Source: Gossypium raimondii (Eukaryota > Streptophyta > Magnoliopsida > Malvales > Malvaceae). From it: 64,000 nt of DNA. Positions 44,049-56,133 of this stretch are shown piece after piece. The translations under genes and the position numbers were made by a program. The notes under the pieces are model-generated. The model had not been told where the DNA came from. It searched no databases and saw nothing but the letters and a program-made list of their open reading frames with translations. Within the stretch, counting starts at the first letter, position 1. Each line of letters begins with the position of its first letter. The stretch covers positions 44,471,250 to 44,535,249 of the forward strand of contig NC_068577.1 of assembly GCF_025698545.1 (NCBI RefSeq). Reading direction: 5' to 3'.

Positions 44049-44660
44049 TCTATTATATCTTGTTTGTTGATGTCTATAGTAGGATTTGTTGGTTGTATCT
44101 ACTTTGAGCAAAGTCTGAAGCCTTTCAAGTTGTGCAATTGTTTCAAAAGCTTGTTCACAATTAGTTTAATACTTCTATAGTTTCGATTCAGACGGATTTA
44201 GGAAGTGAATTTCGTGGTCTTCATTCTTACTTGGCTAATTGTGGTATTCAATATTGTTTGACTTGTCTTCATTCATCGTCTCAAAATGGAAAAGTAGAGA
44301 GGAAACACAGACATATAATGGAACTTGGCCTCACTTTACTCACACAAGCTTCTTTACCATTGAGGTTTTGGTTTGATGCTTTTTTAACGGTTGTGTATCT
44401 CATTAACAGGCTTCCAATAAAGGTCATTGGCAACATTTCTCCTCATGAAAAACTATATAATCGTGCTCCAGATTATGAGTTTCTACGAGTATTTAGCAAC
44501 CTTTGTTTTCCTCATGTTCGTCCTTTCAACAGGTACAAACTAGAGCATCGAAGTACACCTTGCACTTTTTTGGGATATAGTCTCATGCATCATAGATACA
44601 AGTGCATTGATTCTCATGAATGAGTGTTTATTTCACAGTATGTGAAGTTTCAGGAACATG
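44049..44660 (+). pseudogene. Copia integrase core
   Basis: The frame resumes with YYILFVDVYSR (first catalytic Asp). It goes on with QTDLGSEFRGLHSYL (second Asp), GIQYCLTCLHSSSQNGKVERKHRHI (Glu), PLRFWFDAFLTVVYLINRLP, RVFSNLCFPHVRPFNRYKL and CTFLGYS. A stop at 44621 and others disable it. Confidence 0.9.
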
Positions 44661-45868
44661 TGTTTCCTTTTTCCAAAAAAAGTGATTTTGCATCTCCTCC
44701 GTCATCACAAACAACTGGTTTTATTTCCTCCACTCTTCTAATAGTTGAATCACCAGTCACGAACACTTGTGTCCCTATTGCTAGTTCTGGATTTTCCTCC
44801 TCTTCTAATGCTATTAGTTCATTCTCAGTTTCCCCTTCATCTGTTGATCATGGCTCATCCGCTCATACTAATTTGCAGTCAGTTGATCTATCTCAAGATG
44901 GTCGTGTTGATGATAGAGAAGAGTTTACTCAAAATGAGACTTCCTTTCTTTCACTAGCTCCCATAGTGTCCACCAACACTCATTTTATCGTGACTCGTAG
45001 TAAAGCAAGCACCTTCAAACCTAAGGTAAATGTTGCAGTTATTGATGAGAATGTTCCACCTGATGTTTGTACTGCCTTATAATCACCTGAGTGGACAGCT
45101 TTTGTCATGGATGAATATCAAGCACTTGTAGATAATAGTACTTGGTTGCTTGTGCCTCTACCACCAAATCAAACTCCAATTGGGTGCAAATGGATCTTTA
45201 AAGTCAAGAAACGTGCTGATGGAACAATTAAAAGGCATAAGGCTAGGTTGGTTGGGAAATGCTTCTCCCAAGTTGTCGGCCATGACTACAAAGAAACCTA
45301 TAGCCCGAGAGTTAAAACCTCCACAGTTCATGTTTTGCTATCAGTAGCATTGTCGAATGAATGGTAGATTCATCAAGTCGAAATCAATAATGCCTTTCTT
45401 AAAGGAGATTTTTTTGAAGAAGTATACATGGTACAGCCTCCAGGTTTGAGAAAACAACTTTGAATAGAAATTTTTTAGTATATAAGTTGTACAAGGCATT
45501 ATATGAGCTACGTTAGGCTCACAGAAGCTGGTTCTCCAAGCTTAAAGACTACCTTAGTTAATTGGGCTTAGCAAACTCAAAGATAGATTCTTCCATGTTT
45601 GTTTTTCAAGACAAAGACAACTTGTTATATCTTATTGTCTATGTCAACGATATTTTGATCATAGGCAATTCTCCAGCAAAAGTGGATTGACTAATGCAAA
45701 ACCTCAATGCTAAGTTCTCCTTGAAAGATCTTGGCTATCTTGCATACTTTCTTAGTATTGAAGTATAAAAGGTTGGCGAAGGACTTGTGTTGAATCAAAA
45801 ACGATTTGTTTTAGAACTCTTACAAAAGGCAAATATGGTAAATTGTAATCCAACTCCCACACCTATGG
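44661..45868 (+). pseudogene. Copia linker and reverse transcriptase
   Basis: A Ser/Thr-rich linker runs to 45082 (stop). RT follows with WLLVPLPPNQTPIGCKWIFK, HKARLVGKCFSQ, DYKETYSPRVK and VEINNAFLKGD. The catalytic site is YVNDIL (about 45640) where YVDD is expected. Stops become frequent after 45365. Confidence 0.9.
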
Positions 45869-46612
45869 TTGCATCGCAAAAGCTTTATAAAGATATGGGG
45901 GAAATTTGATGATCCTCAGCTCTATCGAAGCATTGTTGGAGTATTACTTTATGTTTGTCACACAAGACCTGATATTTCTTTTAGTGTTACTAAAGTTGCT
46001 CAGTTTATGCAGTCACCTTGTATTGAACACTGGGTTGCGGTTAAGCATAAACATGGAACCATTGATTATGGGTTGGTCATGTTGTCTTTAACTTGTGGTT
46101 CTCTAATTGCTTTTCTCGATGCTGACTGGGGAAGTGATACAAATGATCGAAGGTCTATCTCAGGTTATTGTACATTTTTTGGAGCCAATCTTATGTCTTG
46201 GAGTTCAAAGAAGCAACGTTCAGTTTCAAGGTCCATTGCAGAAGTTGAGTATAGAAGTCTAATTGATGCTTCCTCAGAGGTTATGTGGCTGCAGTCAGTT
46301 TTAAATGATTTTGGAATTAGCTTAACCAACATTCCCAAGGTATGGTGCGACAACACTAGTATGGTAACTATGGCTGCAAATCCTGTGCAGCATGTGAAGA
46401 CCAAACATGTAGACCTAAACCTTCACTTTGTGAGGGAAAAGGTTCTGAGAAACCGGCTATAGGTGAATTATGTGCCAGCAGCAGCTCAAATTGCTGATAT
46501 TCTAACAAAAGCGTTACCTGCATCGCTTTTCACTGAGCTGAGGAGCAAGTTAAACGTAATTTCCATTCAAGATGCAGAGAAGTTATTGATCATGGAGGGT
46601 AAGGAAATAAGA
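45869..46612 (+). pseudogene. Copia RNase H
   Basis: Conserved blocks: YRSIVGVLLYVCHTRPDISF, LDADWGSDTNDRRSISGY, SWSSKKQRSVSRSIAEVEYR, WCDNTSMVTMAANPV, HVDLNLHFVREKV, then after a stop at 46462 VNYVPAAAQIADILTKALP. Ends just before the polypurine tract. Confidence 0.92.
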
Positions 46613-46624
46613 AAGCAAGGGGAA

Positions 46625-46907
46625 TGTTGAACAACATCAAAATAGTTTGGATGAGTTAGTTTGTTGAAGAAGTTGTTAAGCATCTGAGTCAGTTTCTTGA
46701 GCTCTTTGCTTAGTTCCTTTATTAGTCTATAAAATCGTGCTTTGTATACATTGGAAGAGTAATTTTTTCTGATGCAATACATAAACCAAGTTTTCTTTTA
46801 TCTTCTACTGTTATCTGTCTTTGGTTGTTATCTTCCTTGCTGCCAACTTTGCTTGTTATCTCCGGTGTCTTCCTTGCAGCTGTCACCGAAATATTGTCTA
46901 TTTTACA
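46625..46907 (+). repeat. Copia 3' LTR
   Basis: It is 283 bp, starts TGTTGAACAAC and ends TTTTACA, matching 35311-35592. Purine tract immediately upstream. Confidence 0.93.
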
Positions 46908-47395
46908 CCGGTGAACAATTTTTATTTATCCAAATGCCCTGAATTTCTTAACCACGCTCTACCTATAAAAAAATTGAAGATGATATATTCTAATACAATA
47001 TAAAAGGATAAAAGAATAAAAGGTCACTTGACGTAAACCTTTACAAAGTCTAAACATTTATGTAGGGCTACTGTTAAACAATACTTGATAAGACATTGTA
47101 TTGATACATTAATGGATGATCTGCCTCTACTTCTAATTAAAACCCATCTAACTCGATCATATTCTTTATGCATATCCACTTTCAATACTACGAGAATACT
47201 TTTCCTATTGCGCTTACCTCAAATCATATGAATGATTTTAATGCCCAACATAATCTTGTCCATAATATTCCACCCTTAAATAAAAAGCATTCTCATAGAA
47301 TGTTATCAAATCCATTATAAGAAGTTTGAAATGGTTCACGAACACCTTGGTGCATTGTAACTTATCCCACTTTGTTGCTATTAACTTTTAGGTAT
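46908..47395 (-). pseudogene. LINE RT fragment, right part of the Copia-interrupted LINE
   Basis: Minus-strand reading across small shifts gives a TKVFVNHFKLL block, an SDN/GIKIIH block, VLKVDMHKEYDRVRW (first catalytic Asp region), SYQVLFNSSP, GLRQ (of GLRQGDPLSP), then QGIWINKNCSP. The last joins VSHLLFADD at 35310 once the Copia is removed. It shows the Copia landed in a LINE. Confidence 0.82.
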
Positions 47396-47399
47396 TTGG

Positions 47400-48065
47400 G
47401 GATGTTTGATTCAAGGAATGTAAGATTACATTTCGTAATATAAGATTATCAGTGATATGTTATATTTTCTTATTTGCTTCATTCGACTAGAATGTAACAC
47501 TCAGATATTTAGTTGATGAATGTAAGATAATCTAAAAACACATTTTATTAAATTGTTCTTGTTATATATATTTTAACAACTTTAATTCCTTAAATATTTT
47601 CAGTCTCAATTTTCATAAAGTTATAATAAATCATTACAATTCTTACTTTTTATTACAATTCATATATTAGTAAGTAGATATATGATGATGAAGAAAATTA
47701 TAAATTATAATTATAATAATTCATGAAAAGTGATTACATCACCAACCATAATTAATATACTAATAAATAAATTATTAGAGTAAATATAATAATTATAATT
47801 TTAAAGTATGATATCTATTGCTTTACATACTTTTGTTTTTAATTCGTCTTAATTTTTTTGAGAAAAAAACTTAATTTGATTATAATAATAAATAAAAATT
47901 GGTCAAAACTTTAAAAGAAATGGGTCATAATAAGATTACATATTATATATTATGACTATTTGAGAAGGTAAGATTAGAAGATAACTAACATATTAATAAT
48001 TCAAATAATATAATCTTATTTTGAAATGTAATATCATGAATTATAGTGTAAGATTCAATCAATTA
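47400..48065. mobile_element. AT-rich MITE candidate (GTTTGATTC ends)
   Basis: The start, GTTTGATTCAAGGAATGTAAG then TTACATTTCGTAATATAAG, and the inverted end, with TTACATTTCAAAATAAG, resemble each other. No coding frame. Exact ends and target duplication are uncertain. Confidence 0.45.
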
Positions 48066-49728
48066 AATATATCAAAAAAATATATTTCACTATTTGCATG
48101 AATTTAAGGGGGCGTTTGGTTGGGGGAATAGGCATGCATTCCCCCTATTCAGCGGGCCCACCACCAAACGGGCGTTTGGTTGCCCGTAATGCTATTAATG
48201 CCCGATTCGGTTACGTGGCTGTTACCTCCATTGGCTGTAATAGCCATTCCCCTCGTGAAGCGGCGATTAGGGATTCCGCCCTTGTTTCCTATTTTCTATT
48301 CCATTCTCTGCCCTCATCTACCTTCCGTTCCATCGATTCTCCGACGTTTCCCTTCCAGAGGTAATTTACCTTTCCCTTCCATCGATTTCTGCTTCTTCTT
48401 ATGATTTCCATTTTCTGGTCCAAATGTTTTCTATTGCATTTTCGATTGAAAAGATGAAAAATTTTCTTGTTTGATTTCCTTGTTAACCCCTTGGCTGATA
48501 AAAAAAGATCAGATTTCTTTGTTTTTGTGTCCTAGATTAATCTATTCATTTCCACAGTCATGAAATACTGGTAATGCCCCTTAGATAGTAAACGAAGCAT
48601 ACAAACAGATAGAGACTAAAGAGAGTAATTACCACTCCTAACTCATCTGGATACAACCTACGATTTGAGAGCCGACTTTCCCTTCCATTTTGCAAGGTAA
48701 TTTTTTTACCTTCCATTGATTTCTGCTTCTTCTTGTAGGTTTCTTTTCTTCTCTTTACGTTTCTTTTCTTTTCTCCATTTTATCAAGAACAAAACTTTGC
48801 TCGCACTCTTTCCCTATTTTTCTTTTCTTTTCTTTTCTGTAAAATCGATTTCGTTTTTCTTGAAATTTGTATTTCTTGAAATTTGTTGGAGTTCTGTTTA
48901 TTTGCATTTCTTGGAATTTGTTGAAATTTGCATTTCTTGTTGAGTTCTGTTTATTTGCATTTCTTGAAATTTGTTGGAGTTCATGTTTTGGTTTTTGTAT
49001 TAAGTTGGATTGTTTAAAACCTTGCTGGCTTTCGAGTCGAGAAAAGGCCTTGAATTGTAGTGCTCATGGAGCATTCTGGCTAAATCCTGGAAAACCAGTG
49101 TATTTACAACTGATGATGCGATGTGGTAGATGTTAATATCTGGTTTTGGGGTCATTCCATGTCATTCCATATCTGGTTTTGGGGTCATTCTCTCTAAATG
49201 GTGACCTTTGCCTTCAGTTAGGTTCTTCAATAACTTGAAAGAGATTCAAGGCAAAATCTCTTATACTGTATTTACTTCTTGTGTTTCAATAATTAGAAAC
49301 CTCAAATGGATGCCAAAATTTAAGAGATAGAATACTTTGATTGCGACGAGAAATGAAAGAAAAACAAAAATAAAATTTTTAGTGATTTACGAAATTTTTT
49401 ATAGGTGAAATTTCATTTAACTGATAAGTATATGTGCTGGTCTATTCATTTATAAAACTAGGATGTCTTACTTTTCGATTCTATTGAACTTAAACTTATC
49501 TTTAGCTTTTGTTCTTATTTTCTGCACAAATTAGGTGGTTAATGAGGAGGTGAAGCTTTTTTGTTAAAAAGAACAAGAAATAATATCAATTTCCTGAAAT
49601 GAAGGATATACCAGTTTATGTTTACTAAATTTCTTTGAAAGTACAACCTTTTATCTATGCCTGCATGTCAATTTGTCTGTATTATTTGTTTCTGATCATC
49701 CAAGTTAACCATTTATTGTTTTGTGCAG

Positions 49729-50804
49729 CTAAATCAGCTGATGTAGAGAAGGAGATGGAACAAGTAAACATTAAACCAAGTCTTGATGTCCGCCTTAGTG
49801 ATTTGAAGCTTGTTTTAGGACTAGAACTGAGGATAGTTTATCCTTTGATTCTAAACTTTGCTGTTAGTGGGGAACTCGAGTTGAATGGCCAAGCTCATCC
49901 CAAATGGATTAAACCCAAGGGCATTTTAACATTTGAGAATGGTGATGTGAATCTTGTTGCAACTCAAGTAAGATCTCCTATGCGTTCTACATTACTCTTC
50001 TACATTAACATTTAATGAATTATTATTCGTAAATGATGATCAAATAATTTCTTATTTTTGCTTTATACAATGAATTAGCCTGTGTGTTAAGGAAGGATAA
50101 AGTTAGACCATTCAGAAACTGAAATATCTTTCTTCCCCATGCTGTGCAAATTTGCTTGATATGGAATGAGAAAGTTGAATCTATCATATAGTTTACTTTT
50201 TGCCAATTGTGCTCCATCGGTCTAACAACGTAGTTGTCCAGTGTAGTAGGGAATGCATAAGGTTGGCCTGCATAAGCCAGATGGAGGCTAGTGTATGCCC
50301 CACAAATCCCTAGTCTACTCTCTGTTGATCCTACGACCGATCCTCTCAAATCTTTAGCCAGTAATATATCCTTCGGTACAGAAGTTGAAGTCCAGCTTGG
50401 TAAACGTCTGCAGGTAAATAACATTCCATCAGCCTTGATTATCTTTTCCCCACAAGTCAATATTACTGAAAGAGCTCTTCCTTCTTTCAAGTGAATCAAT
50501 GCATGGATAAGAAGGTGGCCATAACACCATTGTGAACAGCTTTTGGGTGCTTTGGTTGTGTTTATTAATCACTTGGATGTGGCTCAATAGGTTTACATAA
50601 AGCCATTAACCATTGTTGAATTTTGTTTTCTAATATTTCCATCCGTCTCTCTTATAGGCCTCTATAGTTAGGTAGCTAAAAGACTCAGAGATGGCTATGC
50701 AATGGACCTTGATTTACTAGCTTACAAGTCGGCTACGTGTGCTCCTACAATCTGCTCCTTCCAAACGCCTTCTTTTCGAGTATTCTGCTACCTCGCAAGA
50801 CTAA
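49729..50804 (+). pseudogene. Captured fragment of a TIC236/EMB2410-like (TamB-family) gene
   Basis: Three exon-like blocks on the plus strand match the C-terminal part of the chloroplast inner-envelope translocon protein TIC236 (EMB2410), as I remember it. They are 49729-49967 (SLDVRLSDLKLVLGLELRIVYP, AVSGELELNG, GILTFENGDVNLVATQ), about 50276-50413 (RWRLVYAPQIPSLLSVDPT, SLASNISFGTEVEVQLGKRL) and 50658-50804 (KDSEMAMQWTLIY, TSRLRVLLQSAPSKRLLFEY, SATSQD-stop). Introns survive, so capture was at DNA level. About 100 or more residues expected between blocks 1 and 2 are missing. Two TAG codons replace Gln in block 3. The intact parent spans the envelope and links TOC and TIC; this copy cannot make it. 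Confidence 0.85.
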
Positions 50805-51430
50805 CCCATGATCGTGCTTTTCTCTTTTTTTGCCAAACTTGCCATCTGCCACCGGCCAGCTAAAACTGGGCCTGTATGGGTAAAAGTTGCCTACCTTTGA
50901 AGTTGAAAGGAGAACAAAAGAGGTGTAAGGAAAGGGTGGTAGTTTTTGTCATTAAAATGTAGAGGTAGTTTTTTTTTTTTGGCCAAAATAAAGGTAGGTT
51001 TTTTTGTTACTTATTCTTTGCTGGGAAAATTCCATGAACTTGCTTATGTTTTATCGTAGTTTCTTCAAGTAGAAAATCAATGGTATTTCGTTTTTAAATG
51101 TAACTACTCCCATTCCATTACAGATTAATTTTTATCTATTTAATTTGTACTATTTGATAAATGTAAACTTTAAATCAGTAAAATTTTTATTTTGCTTTTT
51201 TGTAAAATTCTCAATAACTTGAATATACATATGAAGTATTTGAAATAAATCATATCGTTTAATATAAATATTATAAATTTTAAAATAAATATTATATCGA
51301 TTGTAATGTCAAGTTCGAGTTGGTCATAAAAATTTTATATCTAACTTGAAAGATCGCAAATTGTATTGAAAAATTCTATCAAATAAATTTTAAAATTGTT
51401 TATAAAAGTGTTTAAGAAATTAAATTACTG

Positions 51431-51747
51431 AATTCATATAAGAATATTTAATATTAAGAATTTTATTAAATTATATATTTTATTAAATTATATTTAATAA
51501 TAATTATTTTAAATTATATTTTATAGTATTATATGTTATGATTTTATTAAATTCATATAAGAATATTTAATATTATGAATTTTATTAAATTATATATTTT
51601 ATTAAATTATATTTAATAATAATTATGTTAAATTATATTTTATAGTATTATATATTATGATTTTAGTAAATTCATATAAGAATATTTAATATTAAGAATT
51701 TTATTAAATTATATATTTTATTAAATTATATTTAATAATAATTATGT
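51431..51747 (+). repeat. About 119-bp AT-rich tandem repeat, 2.7 copies
   Basis: Units begin AATTCATATAAGAATATTTA at 51431, 51550 and 51669, with very few differences. Confidence 0.88.
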
Positions 51748-51965
51748 TAAAATATGATTAAATTATTTATTATTTATATTAATAATCTTATTAAAATTTA
51801 ATAACAATAACAATAATCATCTACCTAAAAAAAATTCTACTAAGGGTATTCTAGTCATTTTAGTTTTTTCCTTATGCTATTACAACATCATTCCATTCAA
51901 CTAAACACAAGAATACTATTACAGTTTTATTCCATTCCATTCAACCAAACAATTGAATTACTATT

Positions 51966-52132
51966 ATGCCTCTATTGACGTATTACATTATTAGAGCAAA
52001 GATAGAAATTGAGGTGTGGGAAAACGTTGCCACAATGCAAGGACCTTGCATCCTTTTGTTCCTTGCAACGAGGAAGTAGATGTGAAATAAAATGGTAATT
52101 TAATATCAAGCAAAATAGAACTTTATGAGATG
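51966..52132. other. Unassigned sequence
   Basis: Contains a GCAAGGACCTTGCA palindrome near 52040. No gene recognised. Confidence 0.3.
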
Positions 52133-52230
52133 GTCTGATAGTTAAGGGTGTTCATCGCCCCAAGTGTGACTTGAGTTCGAGTCGCGTTTGTTGTTCGGGC
52201 TTTGCCCTGTTATTATAATTAAAAAAAATC
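52133..52230 (+). mobile_element. tRNA-derived SINE candidate
   Basis: A polymerase III A-box-like TGGTCTGATAGTTAAGG is followed about 40 bases later by a B-box-like GAGTTCGAGTCGC and then a short body ending in an A-rich stretch (about 52222). Plant SINEs have this layout. There is no tRNA cloverleaf. Confidence 0.55.
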
Positions 52231-52264
52231 GATTTGGAAAATGGCATCGGACTGGTTGAATCCA

Positions 52265-52505
52265 AAGGTGTAGCCAGGGGGTTGGCAGGGGCCTTGCCAT
52301 TAGGCCTTTTAAATTTTTTAAAATTTTAATTTAGTAAAGGTAAAGTTACACTTTGGTGCCCTTAAAAATGATAAAAATTTGATTTAATCATTTAAAAATT
52401 ATAAAGATATAGACTATTCAAATAGTGAAATTGTATTTTTACTATTGTAAAAATTAAAATTTAATTTCGCCTTCCCTAAAAAAAATTTCTGCCTTCATCC
52501 CTAGT
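52265..52505 (+). repeat. Dispersed non-coding repeat (GTAGCCAGGGGGTTGGCAGG type)
   Basis: It begins GTGTAGCCAGGGGGTTGGC, goes on with AGTAAAGGTAAAGTTACACT and TTGATTTAATC, and ends CTTCATCCCTAG. I recognise this as a common plant dispersed repeat with partial terminal inversion; class uncertain. Confidence 0.55.
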
Positions 52506-53980
52506 TGAATCGACGGTTGAATTGGTTAATTAATTTTTTTATAAATTTTTTATTTTTTTAAATTCTTTTTAAAATTTTAATGATTTTTAATTAAATTGAT
52601 TTTAACGATAAATTAATAATCTGTCCGGTTTAAATATCAACCCAAATCTAAAAATCATACAAGGGTGGGTAACCGGTGAAGACATTTTGGTGCCAGCCAA
52701 GTTGACAATTGTTGGGACCATTGGCTAAATGGTGATAATGTAATGCACCACCTCAAATCGGTGGTTGAAGACTTAATCAACCCAAATATGCTTCTTTAGA
52801 TAGAAATGGCTTAACACATATATAAGTTTGAGATTTTTTTTTTGTGATGTTCGTGTTTTTTTTTATCTAACCTGTTACTTATGTTTGGTAAAAATTATAT
52901 AATTTAGTATATGAAGTAAATGGTATTAACCTGATTTGGCTTTATAGTTTATTTGTTTAAAATTTATAATTTATTAATAATATTATAAATTGAATTTTAT
53001 CAAAATAAAAAGAAAATCACAGCCATTAAATTATATTTAACAAAATAAACATAAAATTAAATAAATTCACAATTAACAAAATAATAATAATTTAAACCTA
53101 ATAATATTGACAATTAAATTTCATCAAATCAATCTCAAAACTTGAATTAAATATTAAAAATTAATAATGTTATCTTTGAGTACCAAAGCGTATAATTATT
53201 ACTAAATTTAGGTATGAAATTAAACTAGAAAAGATAATATAATAAAACAATAGACCAAAAAATTGGAGGCAGGCCCAATCCAAATTTCTTTTTTATCTCA
53301 GAAGACATGCTCCATGCCCACACACAAGTTTCTTGTGTTCCAATAATTATAGAAATTGTTTAAAAGAAATTATTTTTGTTGATGTTATTAGAGAGGTTTA
53401 TGATTGATAAAATAAGGTAAATTATCTATTTCCTATTGGAAAGAAAAGCCATAATTAGGGTATTGCACATGCCACACCATGTGATATATTTATGAAGATA
53501 AGATAATAAAGAGGGCATGGTCTGTTATTTCAGTATCATAAAATATTACAATCATTTTATAATAGGGAAAATTAAGGGGCACTACAAATAAGATTTTATT
53601 CTTTGGATTTATATAAGTGTGTGAAGCTATATTTGATAGATTATTGGTTAATATTTTAATCTTTATAAGCCACTTAAAATATTTTATATATTTTTAAATT
53701 AAATTTTGGATATCATTTGATATGTTAATGGTGTAATTTTTTCAACTCCATAATTAGAGTTAAGATGACGCCACATGTCTTTAATTGACACTAGAATATA
53801 GTGTGGAAATTACGTACTTAGAACATTAGAATGTGTTTACAAATAACATACAATAAATAATAAAATATATTGTTTGAAACTAATTAATAATAACACATGC
53901 AAAACGTACTATATTAAAATAAAAAAATTAAATTAAATTGTGAATAAAATGAAATTTAATATATAAACTCATTAGAGTAT
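52506..53980. other. AT-rich sequence without recognised features
   Basis: No open frame, RNA gene or clear repeat structure is seen over about 1.5 kb. Confidence 0.45.
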
Positions 53981-54833
53981 GCATAATATAATTAAAATGT
54001 AAATATTATATTAAATTAAAGTCATGGTTTAGTTGTAACATTGTTTAATTATTGTCAATAACTTGAGTTAAATCCAATCATATATAATTTTCTATTTGTT
54101 TTTCAGAAATAGAAAGACAAAAATACTCTCGAATTATATAACTAATTTTAATTATGGAATGATATTTTTGAAATTTTCTTAAGCGGGTTGGTGCTCGGTT
54201 GACTCGTAACACCAACTTAGTTAGGGCTTAAATACTAATATAAATAAATATATAATTGATGGAGATTATAAAATATGCATAATACAATTAAAATGTAGAT
54301 ATTATATTAAAATAAATCTTTGGTTCAGTGATAAAATTGTTTTATTAATGTAAATAGCATAAGTTTAAATCTAATCACATACAATTTTTATTGGTTTTAA
54401 AAATAAAAGACTAAAATATTCACAAATAATATAAGTTATTTTAATTACACAATAACATTTTGAAATTTCCCTAACCAAGTTGGTGCCGGTTGACTCATGA
54501 CACCAACTTAAGGGCTTAAATAATAGTATATAGATATAGATAGAGATATACAATTGATAGAGATAATAAAGTATGTATAATATAATTAAAATTTAAATAT
54601 TAAAATAAAGCTTTAGATTAGTGGTAAAATTGTTTTATTAATATATATAGCAGAGGTTCAAATCTAGTTACATATAAATTTTTTATTGATTTTTTAGAAA
54701 TAAAAATACTAAAATACTCTCAAATAATTTAACATATTTTAATTACGGAAAGACATTTATAAAATTTTCCTAACCAAATTGGTGCTCGATTGACTTGTGG
54801 CACTGGCTCAATCAAGGGCTTAAATAATCGTAT
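53981..54833 (+). repeat. About 297-bp tandem repeat, three copies, each with a tRNA-like promoter
   Basis: Units begin at about 53981, 54277 and 54575 (GCATAATA(T/C)AATTAAAAT). Each contains, in order, a TGGTTTAGTTG- or AGATTAGTGG-type A-box, a B-box-like (G)AGGTTCAAATC or GAGTTAAATCC, an AATACTC(T/A)C segment and a GTTGGTGC(T)CGGTTGACT motif, ending AGGGCTTAAAT. The third unit has the best boxes. Copies diverge by perhaps 15-20 percent, judged by eye. Confidence 0.8.
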
Positions 54834-56133
54834 AGATTTAAAAATAAAAGATAAATAAATGGGACGTATGCTGCATCTAAACTTATTTGTGAAGTTAAAA
54901 AAACTCTTGTCTCTTGTGTATCAAATAATAATCCAAAATTTCACCTAGAACCTCTTTCAACTTTTTTTTACTTCCTTTCATATGAGTGTAGCATCAGGAT
55001 TCCTAGTCTTTTGTTTTTTTGTTATAATGCCTAGAACTACCCATAATTCCTCCCTAATCCTTAAATAGGATGATAATATACTTCAACACACTCGAACCCA
55101 TGTCTTCCTGCATTTCAATGCCAACTAAACTAACCGTCAATCACCTCTTTCAACTTTTAAATTAGAGGAAAAATACTTATTGTTATAAATCTATTGATAA
55201 ATGGATGCTCATATAACTCTCAAAACCTTAAAATTCATTATTTTGTAGCTCTTGTAACCCCTAAAGAATTTATGGGGTATCTTAATTATCTTTATTATAT
55301 ATTTGTAACCTATAGTGATTGAGGCCATATAAATAAACGGAATGTACAAGCTTCTTGGATCTAAGAAAAGTAGAATTATCCTTTTACTTTTATGTCTACT
55401 CTTCTCTCTTATTTTACTATAATTCTCTTAGTTTTATAATACGTTATAAGTACGATCTTGCTTAGAATTAAAATTCTTATATATTATAGATCATACTTAT
55501 CCTTCATGATTTTTCATATGAAGCTTTAAACACAAGATGCAAAAAGTTTTGCTAGGAGTTTTTATTTAACGTTTCATGTTGGATTTTTTAAACTCTTGAA
55601 TAATTATGATGATTTTGTTTAATTTATTTTATTTCTATATTTTAAGGAGGGTAAAAGATTTGATCTCAATATAAATTTTGATCGAAGTAATTTTATGTCA
55701 AATTTTATAGATTACTTATGTGCTATTGAACTTTAGTAGAAGATAAGAAATTTAGGTAAATTTACTTATTACGTTACATGCTTATATGTTTATCACATCA
55801 CAAGCTTATATGTACCTAGAATTTTGTTCATAAAAAATTACCTTTCTTAATATATGTTATTTGATAGTTGCTTGGTGATGTTTGAATGATGATTGTTTAA
55901 TTTTAATGTTATCAATTGGTAGATTTGTAAATAATGATCCATAATTTTATCGATCATTTTATTAATCAAGGCCTAAGGTTCATCATAATATGTGACTTTG
56001 CATTGGTTCTTAGTCATCATTAAACTAACTATTTTATGTGTTTATTTAATGGTTTCAATTTGAATGTACATTCCAAATTCTAGCCAACATGTTTTCGAAT
56101 TTTGATATCAGTATAATTTTGATTCAGTGTTAT
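54834..56133. other. AT-rich spacer with a possible Copia LTR end near 55440
   Basis: Around 55330-55460 a TATA-like CATATAAATAAACGG, a C/T-rich leader and ATACGTTATAAGTACGATC occur in order. The last resembles the ACGTTATCAGCACGA primer-binding region of some plant Copia elements. No coding sequence follows, so it would be an LTR remnant. The rest holds nothing recognised. Confidence 0.3.

Larger units (their letters stand above)
35311..46907 (+). mobile_element. Ty1/Copia LTR retrotransposon, degenerate, carrying nested insertions
   Basis: LTRs are at 35311-35592 and 46625-46907. The primer-binding-like TTGTATTAGAGCC follows the first, and a purine tract (AAGCAAGGGGAA) precedes the second. 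Flanks CTGGT (35306-35310) and CCGGT (46908-46912) form a 5-bp target duplication with one mismatch. Domain order gag - protease - integrase - RT - RNase H identifies Copia. The interior is split by a solo LTR (37513-44043). Without it the element is about 5.1 kb, normal for Copia. By eye the LTRs differ at about 20-25 positions (roughly 8 percent), so insertion is old. Many stops make it inactive. Confidence 0.93.
48110..51965. mobile_element. Possible gene-capturing DNA transposon with CGTTTGGTTG ends
   Basis: The left end has GGGCGTTTGGTTG twice within about 75 bases. The right end, inverted, has TGTTTGGTTGAATGGAATGG and TGTTTAGTTGAATGG. Between them lie a TIC236-like gene fragment with introns, an AT-rich tandem repeat and a C/T-rich region (48250-48850) with no recognised gene. 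Terminal match is partial and no clear target duplication was found, so this call is tentative. Confidence 0.4.

Noticed and set aside
35311..46907. Endogenous pararetrovirus
   Set aside because: The presence of LTRs, integrase and target duplications identifies Copia and Gypsy retrotransposons; no movement-protein or caulimovirid features were seen.
48716..49136. Plus-strand frames of 75-89 codons
   Set aside because: Phe/Ser-rich low-complexity translation of a C/T-rich tract; no domain, overlapping frames.
50023..50499. 158-codon minus-strand frame
   Set aside because: Antisense to the TIC236-like exon and its intron; the plus strand carries the recognisable protein.
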